Below, in pieces: positions 22,132 to 34,509 of a stretch of 64,000 nucleotides of DNA. The notes below the pieces were generated by a model. The model did no database searches. It worked only from the letters and a program-made list of their open reading frames with translations, and was not told the origin of the DNA. Source of the DNA: Batkoa obscura. Taxonomy: Eukaryota > Entomophthoromycota > Entomophthoromycetes > Entomophthorales > Batkoaceae. Within the stretch, counting starts at the first letter, position 1. Each line of letters opens with the position of its first letter. Both the position numbers and the translations under genes were made by a program. The stretch lies in NCBI GenBank assembly GCA_030770535.1, contig JASVEC010000012.1, forward strand, positions 620,001 to 684,000. The letters are read 5' to 3'.

Positions 22132-22672
22132 TGTTTTTTAGTCTAATACTTTAGCACCTATCTTTCAAGATTTAGGTTAACCTTAAGAGACTTTCAGCAA
22201 GTTTGCGTTCAAAAGATGCATCATTAGAATTAGATATATTATAACTAAACCATTATGTCAACATTCGAAATTAGAAATATACATGTTTTGAATAAAAGTT
22301 ACCATGCTCATCTTTATATTTGTGCATTCATTAAACTACTCCAAGTTTTATTATCAATATTAAAATTTGAAGGCACATGTAAGCCACATGATGTTTGTAA
22401 CTAATGCTATTTATAAGACCCAATTCAAAAAGTAAAAATATCTGAGTAAGGTCTTAGAGGACTGCTATGAGAAAAAGGGCATATAAAAAAGTCCTTTTTT
22501 GTAAATTAAAAACAAACCCTAAAAACATCAAATATAGTAGAAAATAGCTACAGCTGCTTTTTAAATATACTAAACCTAAACCTAACATAACATCAACCTA
22601 ACACTAATAAATCAACGCTTACTTTATTATCTACCCTAAGCTAATTTTTATTTTTTAGAATTCGAATTTGCA

Positions 22673-22776
22673 AATGGGGATGTATTTTTTTGTTTAAGAA
22701 TTTTACTAACAATTTTTCCGCTCAAATAGTGCTTAAAACATGGAAAAAACAATGAAGCCAAAAAAGACACCCCCAA
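22673..22776 (+). mobile_element. MITE copy 3
   Basis: About 104 bp from AATGGGGATG to CACCCCCAAA, with the family core (TTTTACTAACAATTTTTCCG, CTCAAATAGTGCTTAAAACA). The outermost TA is changed to AA at each side, so this copy looks older than most. Confidence 0.8.
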
Positions 22777-22976
22777 ATGCTCTATTGTTTAATTAAACTT
22801 TTTTATTATTAATTTTTGATTAATTTAATATAAGGGCCATGAAAAGTATTGAATAGTATTAATAACTCCTTATCAATACCTTTAAATGTTTAAGATTTTT
22901 ATGGATGATAAAATTTTATAAATCTTATATATATATAAAGTTCAAGTTATTATCTTTTTTTATAACAATTTTAACA

Positions 22977-23079
22977 TATGAGGATGTTTTTTTTGGTTTC
23001 ATCATTTTTTCCATTTTTTAAGCGCTATTTGAGTGGAAAGATTGTTAATAAATTTCTCACATAAAAATACATCCACATA
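22977..23079 (-). mobile_element. MITE copy 4
   Basis: 103 bp, inverse orientation: TATGAGGATGTTTTTTTTGG at the left, core TTTTTTAAGCGCTATTTGAG, and ATACATCCACATA at the right. Flanked by TA-rich sequence. Confidence 0.85.
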
Positions 23080-24277
23080 TCAACTAATATGTCTTTAATT
23101 TTTATTCACTAATTTAGTAGTGAGTTTTTTTTGAGAAGCCAAACTTGCTAATAAAAAAAGTATTGTTTAATTGATTATTTCTTAAGTTGTGTTAAAACAA
23201 TTCATTTATTCGAAAGCATGATAAATATTTTGACAGGGCGTGTATCACGCAAATGGGTGATAAATTACTTGATATTCTAATAAATGATTTCAAAAAATTA
23301 CAGTAGTGATATACAGTCTAAAACTTCCCCCAGGAATCTAACTCGACGCTCTATAGATTTTCTCTAAACACATTCGGATTTTATTTTATGAAATAAATCC
23401 ACTGCCTGTTTCTAGAGAATTGGTATGTTTAAAAAAATTCACACTATAAACTAGCTAGGGTTTTTGAGTGAATTCTATTAAAAACTAACTCACTTGTAAT
23501 TTACTATCATTCTTTTATCAAGTTAAAGAGAGGATCCTGGTATATCTGAATAAAACCAATCTAAATACATGTCTGTTTTTGAGAACTATTTCTAACTTTA
23601 CAAGAATTTTTCTCATAATTTGACGCCCATAAAATCTCGCCAATTATAATATCATCAAAAGGTTGAATTATCGTATGTTCATAGCTATTTCGATTTACAA
23701 ATTACCTTAGGGTCAGAGTAAGACCCATTTTCACATGTAATTAGAACTCCTTTTACTTGCTTATAATCAATAAAATTATATTTAACTATACAAAATATAT
23801 TACGCTTAAAATTGGGTTACTTTTTAAAATTGCTAATGGTTCAAAATTTCCTGTGTTGGCTGTTATTTTTAATATAAAGGGTATATCAACTTTACTCGAT
23901 AAAAGTGACCTACCCACTTGTTGAGAATGGCTTTAAGCAAATGTTTCCAAATGAACTATTTTTAGTAAAAATTATTATTAGATTAAGATAAAACTCCTTT
24001 TTCAAAGTAGGTTCATGGAAGCTACTAAATAATTATAGATATTATATTAATAAAAATTTAAAACTTAATTTTAAAATTTAAAAAATCAAAGCATCCGAAT
24101 GATATGTAATACTAACTTTAATAAACCAAAGTCAAATCTACTATACTTAATTTGAAGCTTAATTAAAGTTGAAGTCCTCTCAATCTATTTTAAGCAGAAC
24201 CCCAACCTACTTAAACTTTTTATAATTGGCATTCATTTCAATTTGAATGTAAAGAATCACAATATATTATAGATCTT

Positions 24278-25613
24278 TCAAGTCTTATTCTCGGGTTTAC
24301 GATAATGACGCTGACCTTTAAATCGATTATTATTTGAACTACCACCATCTGGTGCAATCTTACCATTCTCCACAAGGAATACTTTACGGGGAGTGCTTGT
24401 TTCTCCTTTGTTTTTAAGGCCCTCCTTAGGCTTAGATCCGTTATTAGGAGTATTATTTGGCTTAGGCGCGTTACTGTAAGTATTACTTAGCTTAGGTCCA
24501 TTATTAGAGGTATTATTTGGTTTTCCTGGCTTTTCTTCATGTTCAGCGGGATTTGGTTTTACAGCCTTTAATATTTGGACTGGCTTATTACCAAATGGCT
24601 CAGATTTCTTTTTTGCAAAATTGGGTTTGCCTTTAAAACGTTCTTTATTCCCTCCTTCTTTATTCCCTTCTTTGTTTTTCTTTGCCGCCTTTTCTTTATT
24701 TGATCCATTTTTTTCTTTGCCATTGCTATTATTCTTGGTCCCGTTCTGACCTTCGTTCTCTTTATTACGATTTTTTTTGCGTGAATCAAACCTAGCAGTT
24801 TTTGATCTCAAGTACTCAATTAATGGAGTCACCTTTTCATCTTTAACTTCTGCTTTATTAGCATATACTTTAACCATTATGACTATTTACCTTGTGAGTT
24901 GGTTTGGCCAGCTTCGTTGGCTTTAGTATCTTCAACTTCGTCTTCATTATTTTCTAGCTTGTTTAAAAATCGAATGTATTCCGGATCTTAAATATTGGCT
25001 TTAAATGTACAGTTAAAGTTATACAAAGTTTATTACCCGTTTCAATGGTGCCAACTTTATTATCTTCTCGAATGTTTTTTGGAGCTTTTTGATTTAGAGC
25101 ATAATCGACTAAAGCAATGCTTTCAGTACCTAAAGTAATGAATAAGAAAAGCGCAGTTTTGTAAAGAAAACTGTTTACCTTTACTATCGATAAATTTATG
25201 ACCGTTGTAAGATTTATAAAATTCAATCAAGAATTCTATAGCATTAAACTTTATATAAGCTCTTGAGCTAGTATTCTTTTTGTTGAAACTTAAAACACAA
25301 TTAAAATCAAATCTATATATCTATATGAAACTTACTTTTGATATACCTTCCCTGGGAAATATTTAAAATAACTGATTCTTTCTTCAGTATACCATTCCTT
25401 GATACTTTGCTCGAAAATTGCTTGTGGTAAAGTTGGAGGTAAGTGACGAACAACCAATTTTAATTTTAAGCTTTCTGTACCCTCTAATTCTTTGTCTAAA
25501 TTAATATCTCGAAACACCTTTTCTCTTTTTCCTTTTTTGCCTCTTGGCTTCTTCCTTGGCTTAGCGCCATTCCCACCCAAGTTCCCCTTATTTACTGGTT
25601 TAGGTTCATTCAT
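24278..25613 (-). CDS. upf3: Upf3/Smg4 nonsense-mediated decay factor
   Basis: Five exons (descending): 25613-25336, 25288-25179, 25129-25037, 24986-24891, 24849-24278; about 382 aa. The Smg4/UPF3 RNP-type domain follows a basic N-terminus: LKLVVRHLPPTLPQAIFEQS, ISYFKYFPGK, SSRAYIKFNAIEFLIEFYKS, YNGHKFIDSKG, ALVDYALNQKAPK, then VGTIETDPEYIRFLNKL and TPLIEYLRSK, all in family order. The C-terminal half is low-complexity (K, N, E, G, P), with several repeats of an N-T-x-N-N-G/A-x-K-P-type unit. Upf3 shuttles between nucleus and cytoplasm and tethers Upf2-Upf1 to terminating mRNPs. The last intron (41 nt) is set by frame and a CTAAT branch site. The gene is divergent from the F-box gene, sharing a 376-bp promoter region. 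Confidence 0.88.
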
Positions 25614-25989
25614 TGAAAAAAGAAAACTCGTTTTTTGGGACTAAAAAGGATTTGAAATTAATTGCCAATTAAAAAGGAAATTCTATATGAATATTTTTAG
25701 CAATTGGAAATCGCTGTAGCAGAGTTTATAGTATGCTATATAATGTATCTCAATAAATGATCAAATATTGACAAAGTAAGCAAATGTACTTGACACTAAA
25801 AATTCAATTTACTACAACTTTAATTCTAACTATCAATATATATAAAGCTTAGTCTGGTATTTTAAAGATAGATTTATAAATTATATCACGCAGTAAAATA
25901 AAAAGTTAGTCAACTATGTATAATTACAAGTTTAAAGCCACCAAAAAAACTCAAAATTAAAGCTTGTTTTTTTATTAAATCGTTCAATA
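25614..25989. promoter_or_regulatory. Shared divergent promoter region, upf3 / F-box gene
   Basis: The 376 bp between the two divergent start codons must carry both promoters. A/T tracts are present; no specific operator is recognised. Confidence 0.45.
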
Positions 25990-28214
25990 ATGAAAAAAGC
26001 TAAAGGAATTATATTAAAGCCACCAAAAGTGCCAAATCAGATTAACGAAAAGTTACCCAACGTCTTGTTTGCTTACATCTTTTCATTTTTAAGTCCAAAG
26101 GAATTGGTAAGCCTCTTTTTCAACAACTGAAACATAATTTAATTTAAGGTTTAGAGCGTAGCAACCCAAGTGTGTAAGTTTTGGAACCAACTGATGGAAG
26201 ATGATTATGTATGGCAAGTAGCTTTTATTAAAAACTTTGGAAGTTTACCAATATAGTAATTCCTTTTGGTATTAAATTTTTTGAAATAACTGGTTATTAG
26301 TAGAGTTGCAGGAACATGGAAACATGAGTTTATTAAAAGGGTTAAAATGATTAGGTAATTGAAATGAAATTAATGGTAACAATAATTAAGAATTTGATAG
26401 AAATTTGGAATATGATCGCTGTGCAGCGGACAGGATTGGAAGTAGGATGGATTTTATAACTAACTTGGAGTTGATCCCAACCGAAGTCGAGCCAAAGTTT
26501 ATACTAGTTGGTAACCAATCTGAGGGTAAATCAAATAACAAATTTAGACTACTGTTTTTTTGTTTATAAATCAATTAGGCATAAGTAGCTTGATAGACAT
26601 AAAAACTGGTAAATTTATCAAGCAGTTGACTTTTGGTTCGAATAGGAGAATAACTACTTGTTTAAACTTAGTAAAGTAAGTTCATTTTTAAAAGAAATTA
26701 CATATGTTGAATTTTTAGAGATATCATAATGCTAGGTTATGAATCTGGAGAAGTGGCCTTCAACTTTTATGAGAGCGGCAACACCAATCTATTTCCATTA
26801 GTTGGCTCCCATGTGTCTGCTGTTACTATATTAACACCTTACAGCAAAGAAACTGAAATAATTCTACTAAGTGGTTCTATCGATGGCTCAATTATAAAAT
26901 GGGACTTAACAACAAAAACAAAGTTGTGTAACTTAAATGGTATATTTTATTGTGTTATATTTGTTATAATAAAAATTTAATATCTGCAGGACTTAAAAAT
27001 AACATCGTTGGCTTACTACAGAGTGGAAAGTATACCATAGCATTAGATAACCTCAACCAGATTTATTTATGGCACCATACAGAACCAGTACAAAACCTTC
27101 TCCCTTATCATAGGATCACCTTGGACACTCCTGTGATAGGGATCAAGATCTTTGATGAAGAAACTTTGCTAATATGTACAGCAAATCAACTCATTAAATT
27201 AAATATGGTATCGTTAAGTACGATAAGATATGAATTCCAATTTAGAGCTGTTTGTTGCAATACAAATAGTTTATTTCCAGACTTACTGGCTATTGGAAGA
27301 GGAGATAATGGGGTTACTATGTTTAACATAGTAGATATGGAAGAATCAAGGTAGATATTAAAGTTCCAAGTTTGAGCTTGCTTTTTTAACATTATAATAG
27401 AACATATAAACCAAGGCATAGTCGAGGTGTACCTTCTGTTACTAGTTTAAATGCTGTACTATTCGACGCGGTTAAAATTATTGGGTTTGAGTAAGACAAT
27501 TGAAGTATAAGAGATAAAACTAAATTTTATATAAAGTGGAAGTTCAGCTTTAATGTACATTTGGGATATTACATCAAAGAGGCTAATTCGTAAAATCAAA
27601 CTATGGTAATTTACTTTATTTTAATAGTGATGTAGATGGTTTACTTATAGTTCGAAATAGGAATTTTATAAACAAACGATACCACCCCCTAGATTTTGTT
27701 AACTACAATGTGACAATTATAAAATTATACTTAACCAAAGTCATTTTTGCTATCCATGGAAACATTTTTATTTTGCATTTTGGAAATCACTTGAGTAAGT
27801 TATTTATATCATTATAAGCTTAAATTTTTATTTTATTTTAGCTCAATTATCAGCTAATAGATCAAAGCCGCTATCTAAAGCGGGACCAAAAGGTAGTACC
27901 ATTTTACTCGCTTTTATTAATAAATTTATCTCTTGTTCCTAGGTTCTACTCATTACGATATCAAAGAGTCTATAAGAGATCATAGAAAAGATAAGCAATA
28001 CCAAGACATGGTTTATGATCAAGTCAAAAAATTGCAAGATCTTCCATTATCAGAAGAAGAGATGTTAGAATACGCTTTATTTTTATCAAGTCAAAACTCC
28101 CCCAGTGTAATGCCAAACAACTCAAACTTAGAACAAGAGTTTGAAGCTTTAGCTTTAAGTGAAGAAGAAGCTTTAAAATTGGCAATTTTAATGTCTCAAG
28201 AGGACGTCAATTAG
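25990..28214 (+). CDS. ufo1: F-box / WD40 / UIM protein, Ufo1-like SCF substrate receptor
   Basis: Twelve exons: 25990-26106, 26155-26255, 26301-26354, 26401-26525, 26579-26675, 26719-26939, 26990-27350, 27401-27490, 27537-27605, 27661-27794, 27842-27892, 27943-28214; all phases agree; 563 aa. The N-terminal F-box is LPNVLFAYIFSFLSPKEL..VATQVCKFWNQL, then TWKHEFIKR. The middle is divergent WD40 repeats (LSGSIDGSIIKWDL; FDGSSALMYIWDI; CILHFGN-like strands). The C-terminus has two ubiquitin-interacting motifs, SEEEMLEYALFLSS and LSEEEALKLAILMSQ. F-box plus WD40 plus C-terminal UIMs is the architecture of yeast Ufo1, an SCF receptor whose UIMs control its own turnover. The SCF adaptor Skp1 is also in this window. 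Ufo1 orthology is inferred from architecture. Confidence 0.82.
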
Positions 28215-28430
28215 ATTAAAAGTCAATTTTATAAATTAGTTATTTTTATAGCATGATTGGATTTTTATTCCAAATTTATTAAATAATAAAAAGTTAATGA
28301 TTTTGTGTAAATTTAATGATAAAAAAGATTAGCTAGTTAGATATTTCTCAAGTTAAAGTGGATTTTACAAACACCGCGTTCGCTTAAAAACTTCTTTACT
28401 ATTTACTATTTACTATTTACTATTTACTAT
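28215..28430. other. Convergent 3' spacer with (TTACTAT)n
   Basis: Between the stop codons of the F-box gene and the ABCG gene. From about 28393 to 28434 a 7-bp unit, TTACTAT, repeats six times and runs into the ABCG stop codon (TTA on this strand at 28431-28433). Confidence 0.8.
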
Positions 28431-31400
28431 TTACTGCATCTTTTCCCTATTCGCCAACTTAAATGCCAAAAAGGCAAATAATTGCCATATAAACCCAATG
28501 ACTAACACTATTAGCAGATTACCAGCATAGCTATCCCCACTATATCCAAACCACCTCTGTCCAATTTTTTCTGGATCCATATACCCTTTTGCTTCTGTTT
28601 CTACTATATAGAAGGCAGCGATTGCCCATCGAGGTGCTGAAAAATTGAATAACCAAAAGATATTTGGACCCCACTCAGTTTGCACTTGTCGTAAAGTAGG
28701 TTGTACTCCTGAAAAAGCAATGGCCCAAAACAGTGCTACGACTACACCTACCAAGGATGCTTTTTCCTTACGTACCAAAGCGGAAATAAAGTATCCCGTT
28801 GAAAATCCCCAATAATATAAAGCAGTTACAATCCAAAGCAACTGTGAAAAATCACTTGAGTTGGGGTACACTGCAATTAGTGAACATGTAAACATTAAAG
28901 AAGCAATGAGTATTCTAGGTATATCGGAAAGTGATTTTGCTATAAAATAAGGAAAGGTAGGTATCCCCGAGGAGGCTTCTCTCCAGTACACTGTACGCTC
29001 ATTACCGAATGTCCCTGATCCAACAGAAATACCAGCAAATCCAATACCCCATGAAAGAAAAGTACCAATGTGAGCAGCTTGGTCAATAACCGGACGCTTA
29101 CATTTTGGAAGTAACATTAGAGCAGTGACATTGCAAATGACATCTGGTAAAGGACCTAAAAAGACTGAATTTTGAGCAGCAATAGAAATAAATAAACCAC
29201 ATCCAAAATGCAGTAACTGATCCGAAACGAAGCCAAGAGGAGGTCGGAATATTTGTATAAAAGCTCTGTTTAAACACAGTATAAACACTTTGAAAAATCC
29301 TGGAGTGTTTCTTACTGGATCTTTTGCCCCGTTTTTAAGTACTTGATAAAAGGATAGTATAGTTTCAATCAACTCTGTTAAAACGGAAGTTATCCAACTT
29401 AAAATATCCAAAAACAGTAGAGCCAAATACTGTAATACTGGAGAAATGATATTTGTCAAAAACAACCTCCATCCCGGTTCACAAGTCGATCGCATACATG
29501 TAACTTCTTTATCTTTCCCGTTTGTATCATTGAAATAAGACTCATTAATATTAACTAAACCATCCTCACTCGAAATAGATGATCCTAACGGCGAAAATAA
29601 TGCTTCATAGCTTTCTCCGTAGTTATTCGAAAGTTTTTGATTCATTTCTATTATTTTTTTTATGGTAAAAGGCACTCCTTCATTTACACTTTGCTCATAA
29701 TCTTCCCATAGAGTATAAAGATCTGTTATTGAAAAATCAGCAATTTTAGAATTTATTATCTTTCCTGTAGCTACATCCATATAATAATCAGACGGAGAGG
29801 AATAAGGAGGACAAGTGAAACCTATTGAATCAAAATAATCTACTGCATCTATAATAGTTCCATGATAAATAACTCTTCCACCTTTACCTAAAAGTAATAA
29901 ATCATCAAACTCATTAAACGCAATAGGTGAAGGAGAGTGAATAACTGCAGCAATAGTCAAGCCCTTATCCCTAGCTATATTTTTTAATAGGGAACATACT
30001 TCAACCGAAGTGGAAGAATCAAGCCCAGAAGTAGGCTCATCCAAAAATAAAATGGCAGGGTCAGCTACCAACTCCATTCCAATATTTACTCTCTTTCTTT
30101 GACCGCCTGATATTCCTCTATCTTCCTCGTCACCAATAATCGTATGCATAACATGCCTTAATCCCAAATATTCAATGTATTCCAATACTTTATTATGTTT
30201 TTCCTCATCACTTAATTCTGCTGGTAGACGTACCATAGCTGAATGTGTAAGGATCTCTTCTGCGTTCAATTTACGTAACATTACATCTTCTTGAGGTACA
30301 AATCCAATAAGCTTACGATAAGCAGCTAAACTCTTTTCTTCTCCATTTATAAATATTTTGCCCTCTGTTTTTTTGGCCTTTCCAGTGAGTAAAGAAATAA
30401 ACGTTGTTTTACCAGCACCTGATGGACCCATAATGGCACATGTCCTTCCAGAGCTTAATTTTCCAGTTACCCCCTAAAATTAAAGTTATGAAATAATAAA
30501 CAAATATAATAAAAACTACCTTCATAATTTCGACCCCATTAGGAAGCTTTAGTCCCAAATTTTCGAAATTAATTTCAAATCGAACCGAGCCCTTTTCTTT
30601 TGCTACCTTCAAACCCGGAGAATTTTGAAACGCTTGCATGCCTTTTGAATTTTTACTAATATTTTCAAACTTCCTATCATACTCTAATCGTTTAAACTTT
30701 AACTGCCTCTCTTTTAACGAATATCCGATCCAAACGACCACTAAGAAAAAGATAAAAAAGATAAAGATTTCATATTTCCTAATTGTTTTTGATCCTTCTG
30801 GGCATTTACCAAAGTAACATTTACGTTTCTCGATGGAACCTTCTTGGCAAAAATGGCCTTTTGGACATAATTTGATCTCTTTGGGGGTTGGACAATAATA
30901 TCCGCCACAACAAAAGGAGGGTTGAAAAGTATCAGCTGGGCAATAAAATCCTTTTGTACATTTTTGTACAAAATTAGGTGCCATGCAAAAATGTCCCGCT
31001 GGACATGACCATTGTTTTACCCTAGTGCAAAAGCAATTACTATTTATATGAGGCGATGTACCTTCACATCTTTCAACGATTATCACATCAGAAAGTGATA
31101 CTCCGGATAACATGGCAGCTGAGGAATCAGAGTCTGGACCTAGTTCTGGGTCTACATTTGTATCATCGTTCTGTACAATATACAAACCCTCTAAATCATT
31201 TTGGCTGATAGGTGTATTGAACAATACTTGACCTTGAGCTTTCAAATCTACTTTGATTTCTGACCTATCCCTCTCCAACCCTCCTTCCTCTTCTTCAATT
31301 TCACTATAGGCTTCATTGACCGCAACTGCTACTTCATCAATCATCTTTTTATATCTTTTCCAAGGCGCTAAAATGTATTGGTCTTTTAAATCTCCCGCTT

Positions 31401-32574
31401 TTTTATGTAGGGAACTATTGGTGAATAGATATTTTAATTCTTCAATTAAATCTTCATCAGCATCTTGATCTGAATCTCCAGAATCCTCCTCTTCACTTAA
31501 ACTTGTGCCATCATTTACTTCCTTATTAACAAAATTTGCACTATGCTCTGGTTTTGATGTTTTTGAATGTGAACTATGTAAGTTTTTGAACTTTTTCAAA
31601 AGATTTTCTAAATCATCTTTTTTTGGCATTTGTGTTTCTGTTGTTATTTTCTTCGAATTTGTTTCCAATCCAGAGTCGTCGTCTATCAAATCAGATCCAT
31701 CGCCACTGTTTTTAACCATAGGATCTTCTACGTAATCTTCATTTTTACTTCCCATGCTATTTTTAGCTTTAGTATCTTCGTTTTTATTGATATTATTTGG
31801 ATCTTTATCATCTAAGTCTAATTTTTTAACCTTTTCTTCTAACTTTTTAAAAAGTAAGGAACTGAGTTGCTCATTACTCAGGTCTTCTAGTTTCTTATCA
31901 TTAGGTTCGATTTCATCTTCGTTTAAAACTGATTTTGCCATATTAAATAAATTTTTGAGGCTGAAGTCTTCTTGATCTTTCTTATTTTTATCTTCTTCGC
32001 CGTCATCTAAAATTGACTTAGCTACATTAAACAGGCTTTTTAAATAAAGATCTCCCTTATCTTTCCTTTTGTTATCTTCACTATCATCCAAAACTAATTT
32101 TGCCATATCGACTAAATTCTTTAGCTTAAAATCCTCCTTTTTATCTTTATCATCCTCGCTTTCATCAAACAGTGACTTTGCTTTATCAAATAAATCTTTT
32201 AATTTAAAATCTTCCTGGCTTTCATTATCTCCCTTTTTTTCCTCTTTTTGCTCTTCAAGGATTTTTTTCTTGATATCTTGAACTTTTTTATTTTTAAATA
32301 AATCTGAAAACAATTCTTTAAACTCGTCTACAAGGTCAATATCTTCATCTTCCTCCGATTCTTCACTGTTTGAATTTAAACTATTTCCACTATTACTTTG
32401 AACCTTATTGTTAGATCTTGGCACTATCATCTTTGGAGCCTCTTCCTTATTTTTTTCCTTTATACTATTTATTGAAACATCCTTATTAATATCATCTTGA
32501 TTTAAGCTCGCATATATTCCAAATAAATTGAGCAATAATAAATAGATAATTAGTAACGTAGTTACAACCTTCAT
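28431..32574 (-). CDS. ABCG-type half transporter with Cys-rich and acidic-repeat N-terminal region
   Basis: Two exons (32574-30520, 30473-28431; 46-nt intron) give about 1365 aa. The ATG at 32574 begins a clear signal peptide (MKVVTTLLIIYLLLLNLFGI); an in-frame TTG upstream is not chosen. Next come a ~400-residue acidic low-complexity region with four ~28-residue repeats, then a Cys-rich block (CFCTRVKQWSCPAGHFC..CTKGFYCPADT..CCGGYYCPTPKEIKLCPKGHFC), one membrane segment, and the ATPase: Walker A GPSGAGKTT (701-709), signature ISGGQRKRVNIG, Walker B AILFLDEPTSGLD. The membrane domain is C-terminal with about seven hydrophobic segments. Cys-rich block plus ABCG order matches Adp1 of fungi and the ABCG24/28 group of plants. 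The N-terminal ~600 residues should be lumenal or extracellular. The substrate is unknown. Confidence 0.9.
31905..32215 (-). repeat. Four tandem ~28-residue coding repeats in the ABCG N-terminal region
   Basis: Translated units begin EDFKLKDLFDKAKSLFDES, EDFKLKNLVDMAKLVLDDS, DLYLKSLFNVAKSILDDG and EDFSLKNLFNMAKSVLNED, each followed by D/E/K-rich spacer. Each unit has an amphipathic L..LF..AKS.L core that would form a short helix. Confidence 0.85.
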
Positions 32575-33182
32575 TCTAATACTTTTAGCTTTAAAAAAGC
32601 TCACTTGCAATTTGTACAGTTGATTAGTATTAAAAAGTGTTATCTTAACTGAAATTAAAAATGCTATTTATGACAATGTTGAAACTTACTATTGGTTTAA
32701 ATTTGCTCTGTTTAATTGATTGAGCGATGGAGGGTAGGTGAAGCGCCTTTTTTAGTAATTGTAAATAAATGAAATATGTTTGTTATCATATTAACTATTG
32801 TCTACTTTTTAATTGAATCAGTTTAATAATTATTATAAGATTATATAAATGCTTGTTATTTAAATTTCATAGTTTATACTTAAATATTAATAAAGCCTAT
32901 AAACATTTAGTACGATTTACTATGTATACTTTCTAATTAACCATGGTGTTTGCGATTATACAAATAGAAATTAAGTATAGTAAGCATTGTTATATTTATG
33001 TAAAATATTTATTCAAAATAATAAAACATTAAAGAAAATACATTAAAATATCCAAATTACAAAATGTTTAATTCTAGAATTATCTTTAAACATTTATAAC
33101 ACAAACTTAATTTTAAGGGAGGTAAAGCATACTATTAACTTTGTTTTAGTTCATTTTTTCTATCTCCATTCTTTAACTCTTA
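32575..33182. other. Spacer upstream of the ABCG gene, downstream of eIF3i
   Basis: About 608 bp, AT-rich. It holds the ABCG promoter and eIF3i 3' end. No other feature seen. Confidence 0.5.
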
Positions 33183-34509
33183 TTAAACTTTAAAAGTAAA
33201 ATAATCATTATCAAATTGATGAAGTCGAACGTAACCATCTTCTCCTCCACTGGCAAATCTAAATAACGATTAAGCTTTAATATCATTTTGATACTATTCA
33301 AATGCATAATTACCCTTTTCCTGTAGGTTGGGCAGCAATGGTATTGATAGGTCCAAAATGGCCTTTAAGTCTACCCATTTCTTCGCTATAAATTTTATGG
33401 TAGAATCGGCACTCAAATTTACCGGCTCTAGCAGAAGTGGTAGTTACATCCATAGCTTCTTGACCACCACCAACAATCACCTAAGACAATAGTGTTATTT
33501 TATTAATTCAACTCCTACTTTTGATCTATACTTACAAAATCTTGAATTGGAGTAATAGAGGCGGAATTGAGTGGAGTGTCTGTAGTATAACTTTTTAGCA
33601 TCTTTAAAGTAGATGTTTCAAAGACCTAATATTTATTAATACTAGTTGTTAAAAAATTTAATATCTTCTTACTTTAGCTTCTTTATCTTTTGAACTTGTA
33701 ATAAAATAAGACTTATCTTCTGACATTTGAATATCAGTGATTTGTTCTTCATGTGGTTTAATTGAGTTTAACACTTTTCCAGTCTAACAACTATTAACCT
33801 TAATTTTTTAAAACAAAGAATAATTTACCTCCCAATCAACTAAAGAAACGCTGCCATCCAAATGTCCTACTACAAGATTTTTATCGAACCAAGCCCAAGT
33901 GGCTACTGTAATCTTTTTAGAATCTTTTTCATTTTTAATTACATTAATTGGTACAGGTGAGGCTAAACAAAAGCGTTTAGAATTTAAATAAGTTAAAATT
34001 GATAATCAATTACTATTTTGAGGATTTTCAAAATCTAACTTATAGATTGAAACACCACCTGGGAAACCCATTCTTTGTTCAGTAACAAAGAGTACTTTAT
34101 CTTGTGAACAAGAAAACTCACATCTTTTGACTGCTGTCTTTTCATTCCAAGTATAAAGACACTTCCCATCGCTCACTTTCCAAAGTTTGGCTGTATTGTC
34201 TCCAGAACCTGTAATACAGTAGGTAGTGTCATCTAATCAATTTAATATTGTATTAAATATATCAATTTTTGTATTACTTGTCACATCAATAGTGTATATA
34301 GAACCATTATGTCCATTATAAGTTCCGAGCCTTTCTCCGTTGTGTGCATACCACACATTGGCTACTTTGTCCTTAGCGACGGTAAAGAGTAAATCGCCCT
34401 CTCTATTGTATTTGATTTGTGTAAGTGGACGGGTATGCCCTTGTAAAAGAATAGGTCTCTAAATTCATGGTTTAATTATATATTTGTTGTCTATTTGTTA
34501 AATTACCAT
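33183..34509 (-). CDS. tif34: Eukaryotic translation initiation factor 3 subunit i (Tif34)
   Basis: Eight exons spanning 34509-33183, encoding about 340 aa. Exon 1 is the ATG alone (34509-34507); exon 2 starts at 34458 with [20 protein letters not shown], which matches the invariant start of eIF3i. The product is a seven-bladed WD40 protein: [95 protein letters not shown] and [16 protein letters not shown] are family motifs in order. It is a structural subunit of eIF3 that, with eIF3b and eIF3g, supports scanning on the 40S ribosome. The seven introns, about 45-65 nt, all have GTAA-type donors. Divergent from the flavin-reductase-like gene. Confidence 0.95.

Larger units (their letters stand above)
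21977..24277. other. 2.3-kb spacer with three MITE copies
   Basis: It lies between the 7TM gene and the 3' end of upf3. It holds the elements at 22010-22131, 22673-22776 and 22977-23079. The stretch 23200-24250 is slightly less AT-rich but carries no frame or repeat that I recognise. Confidence 0.6.
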
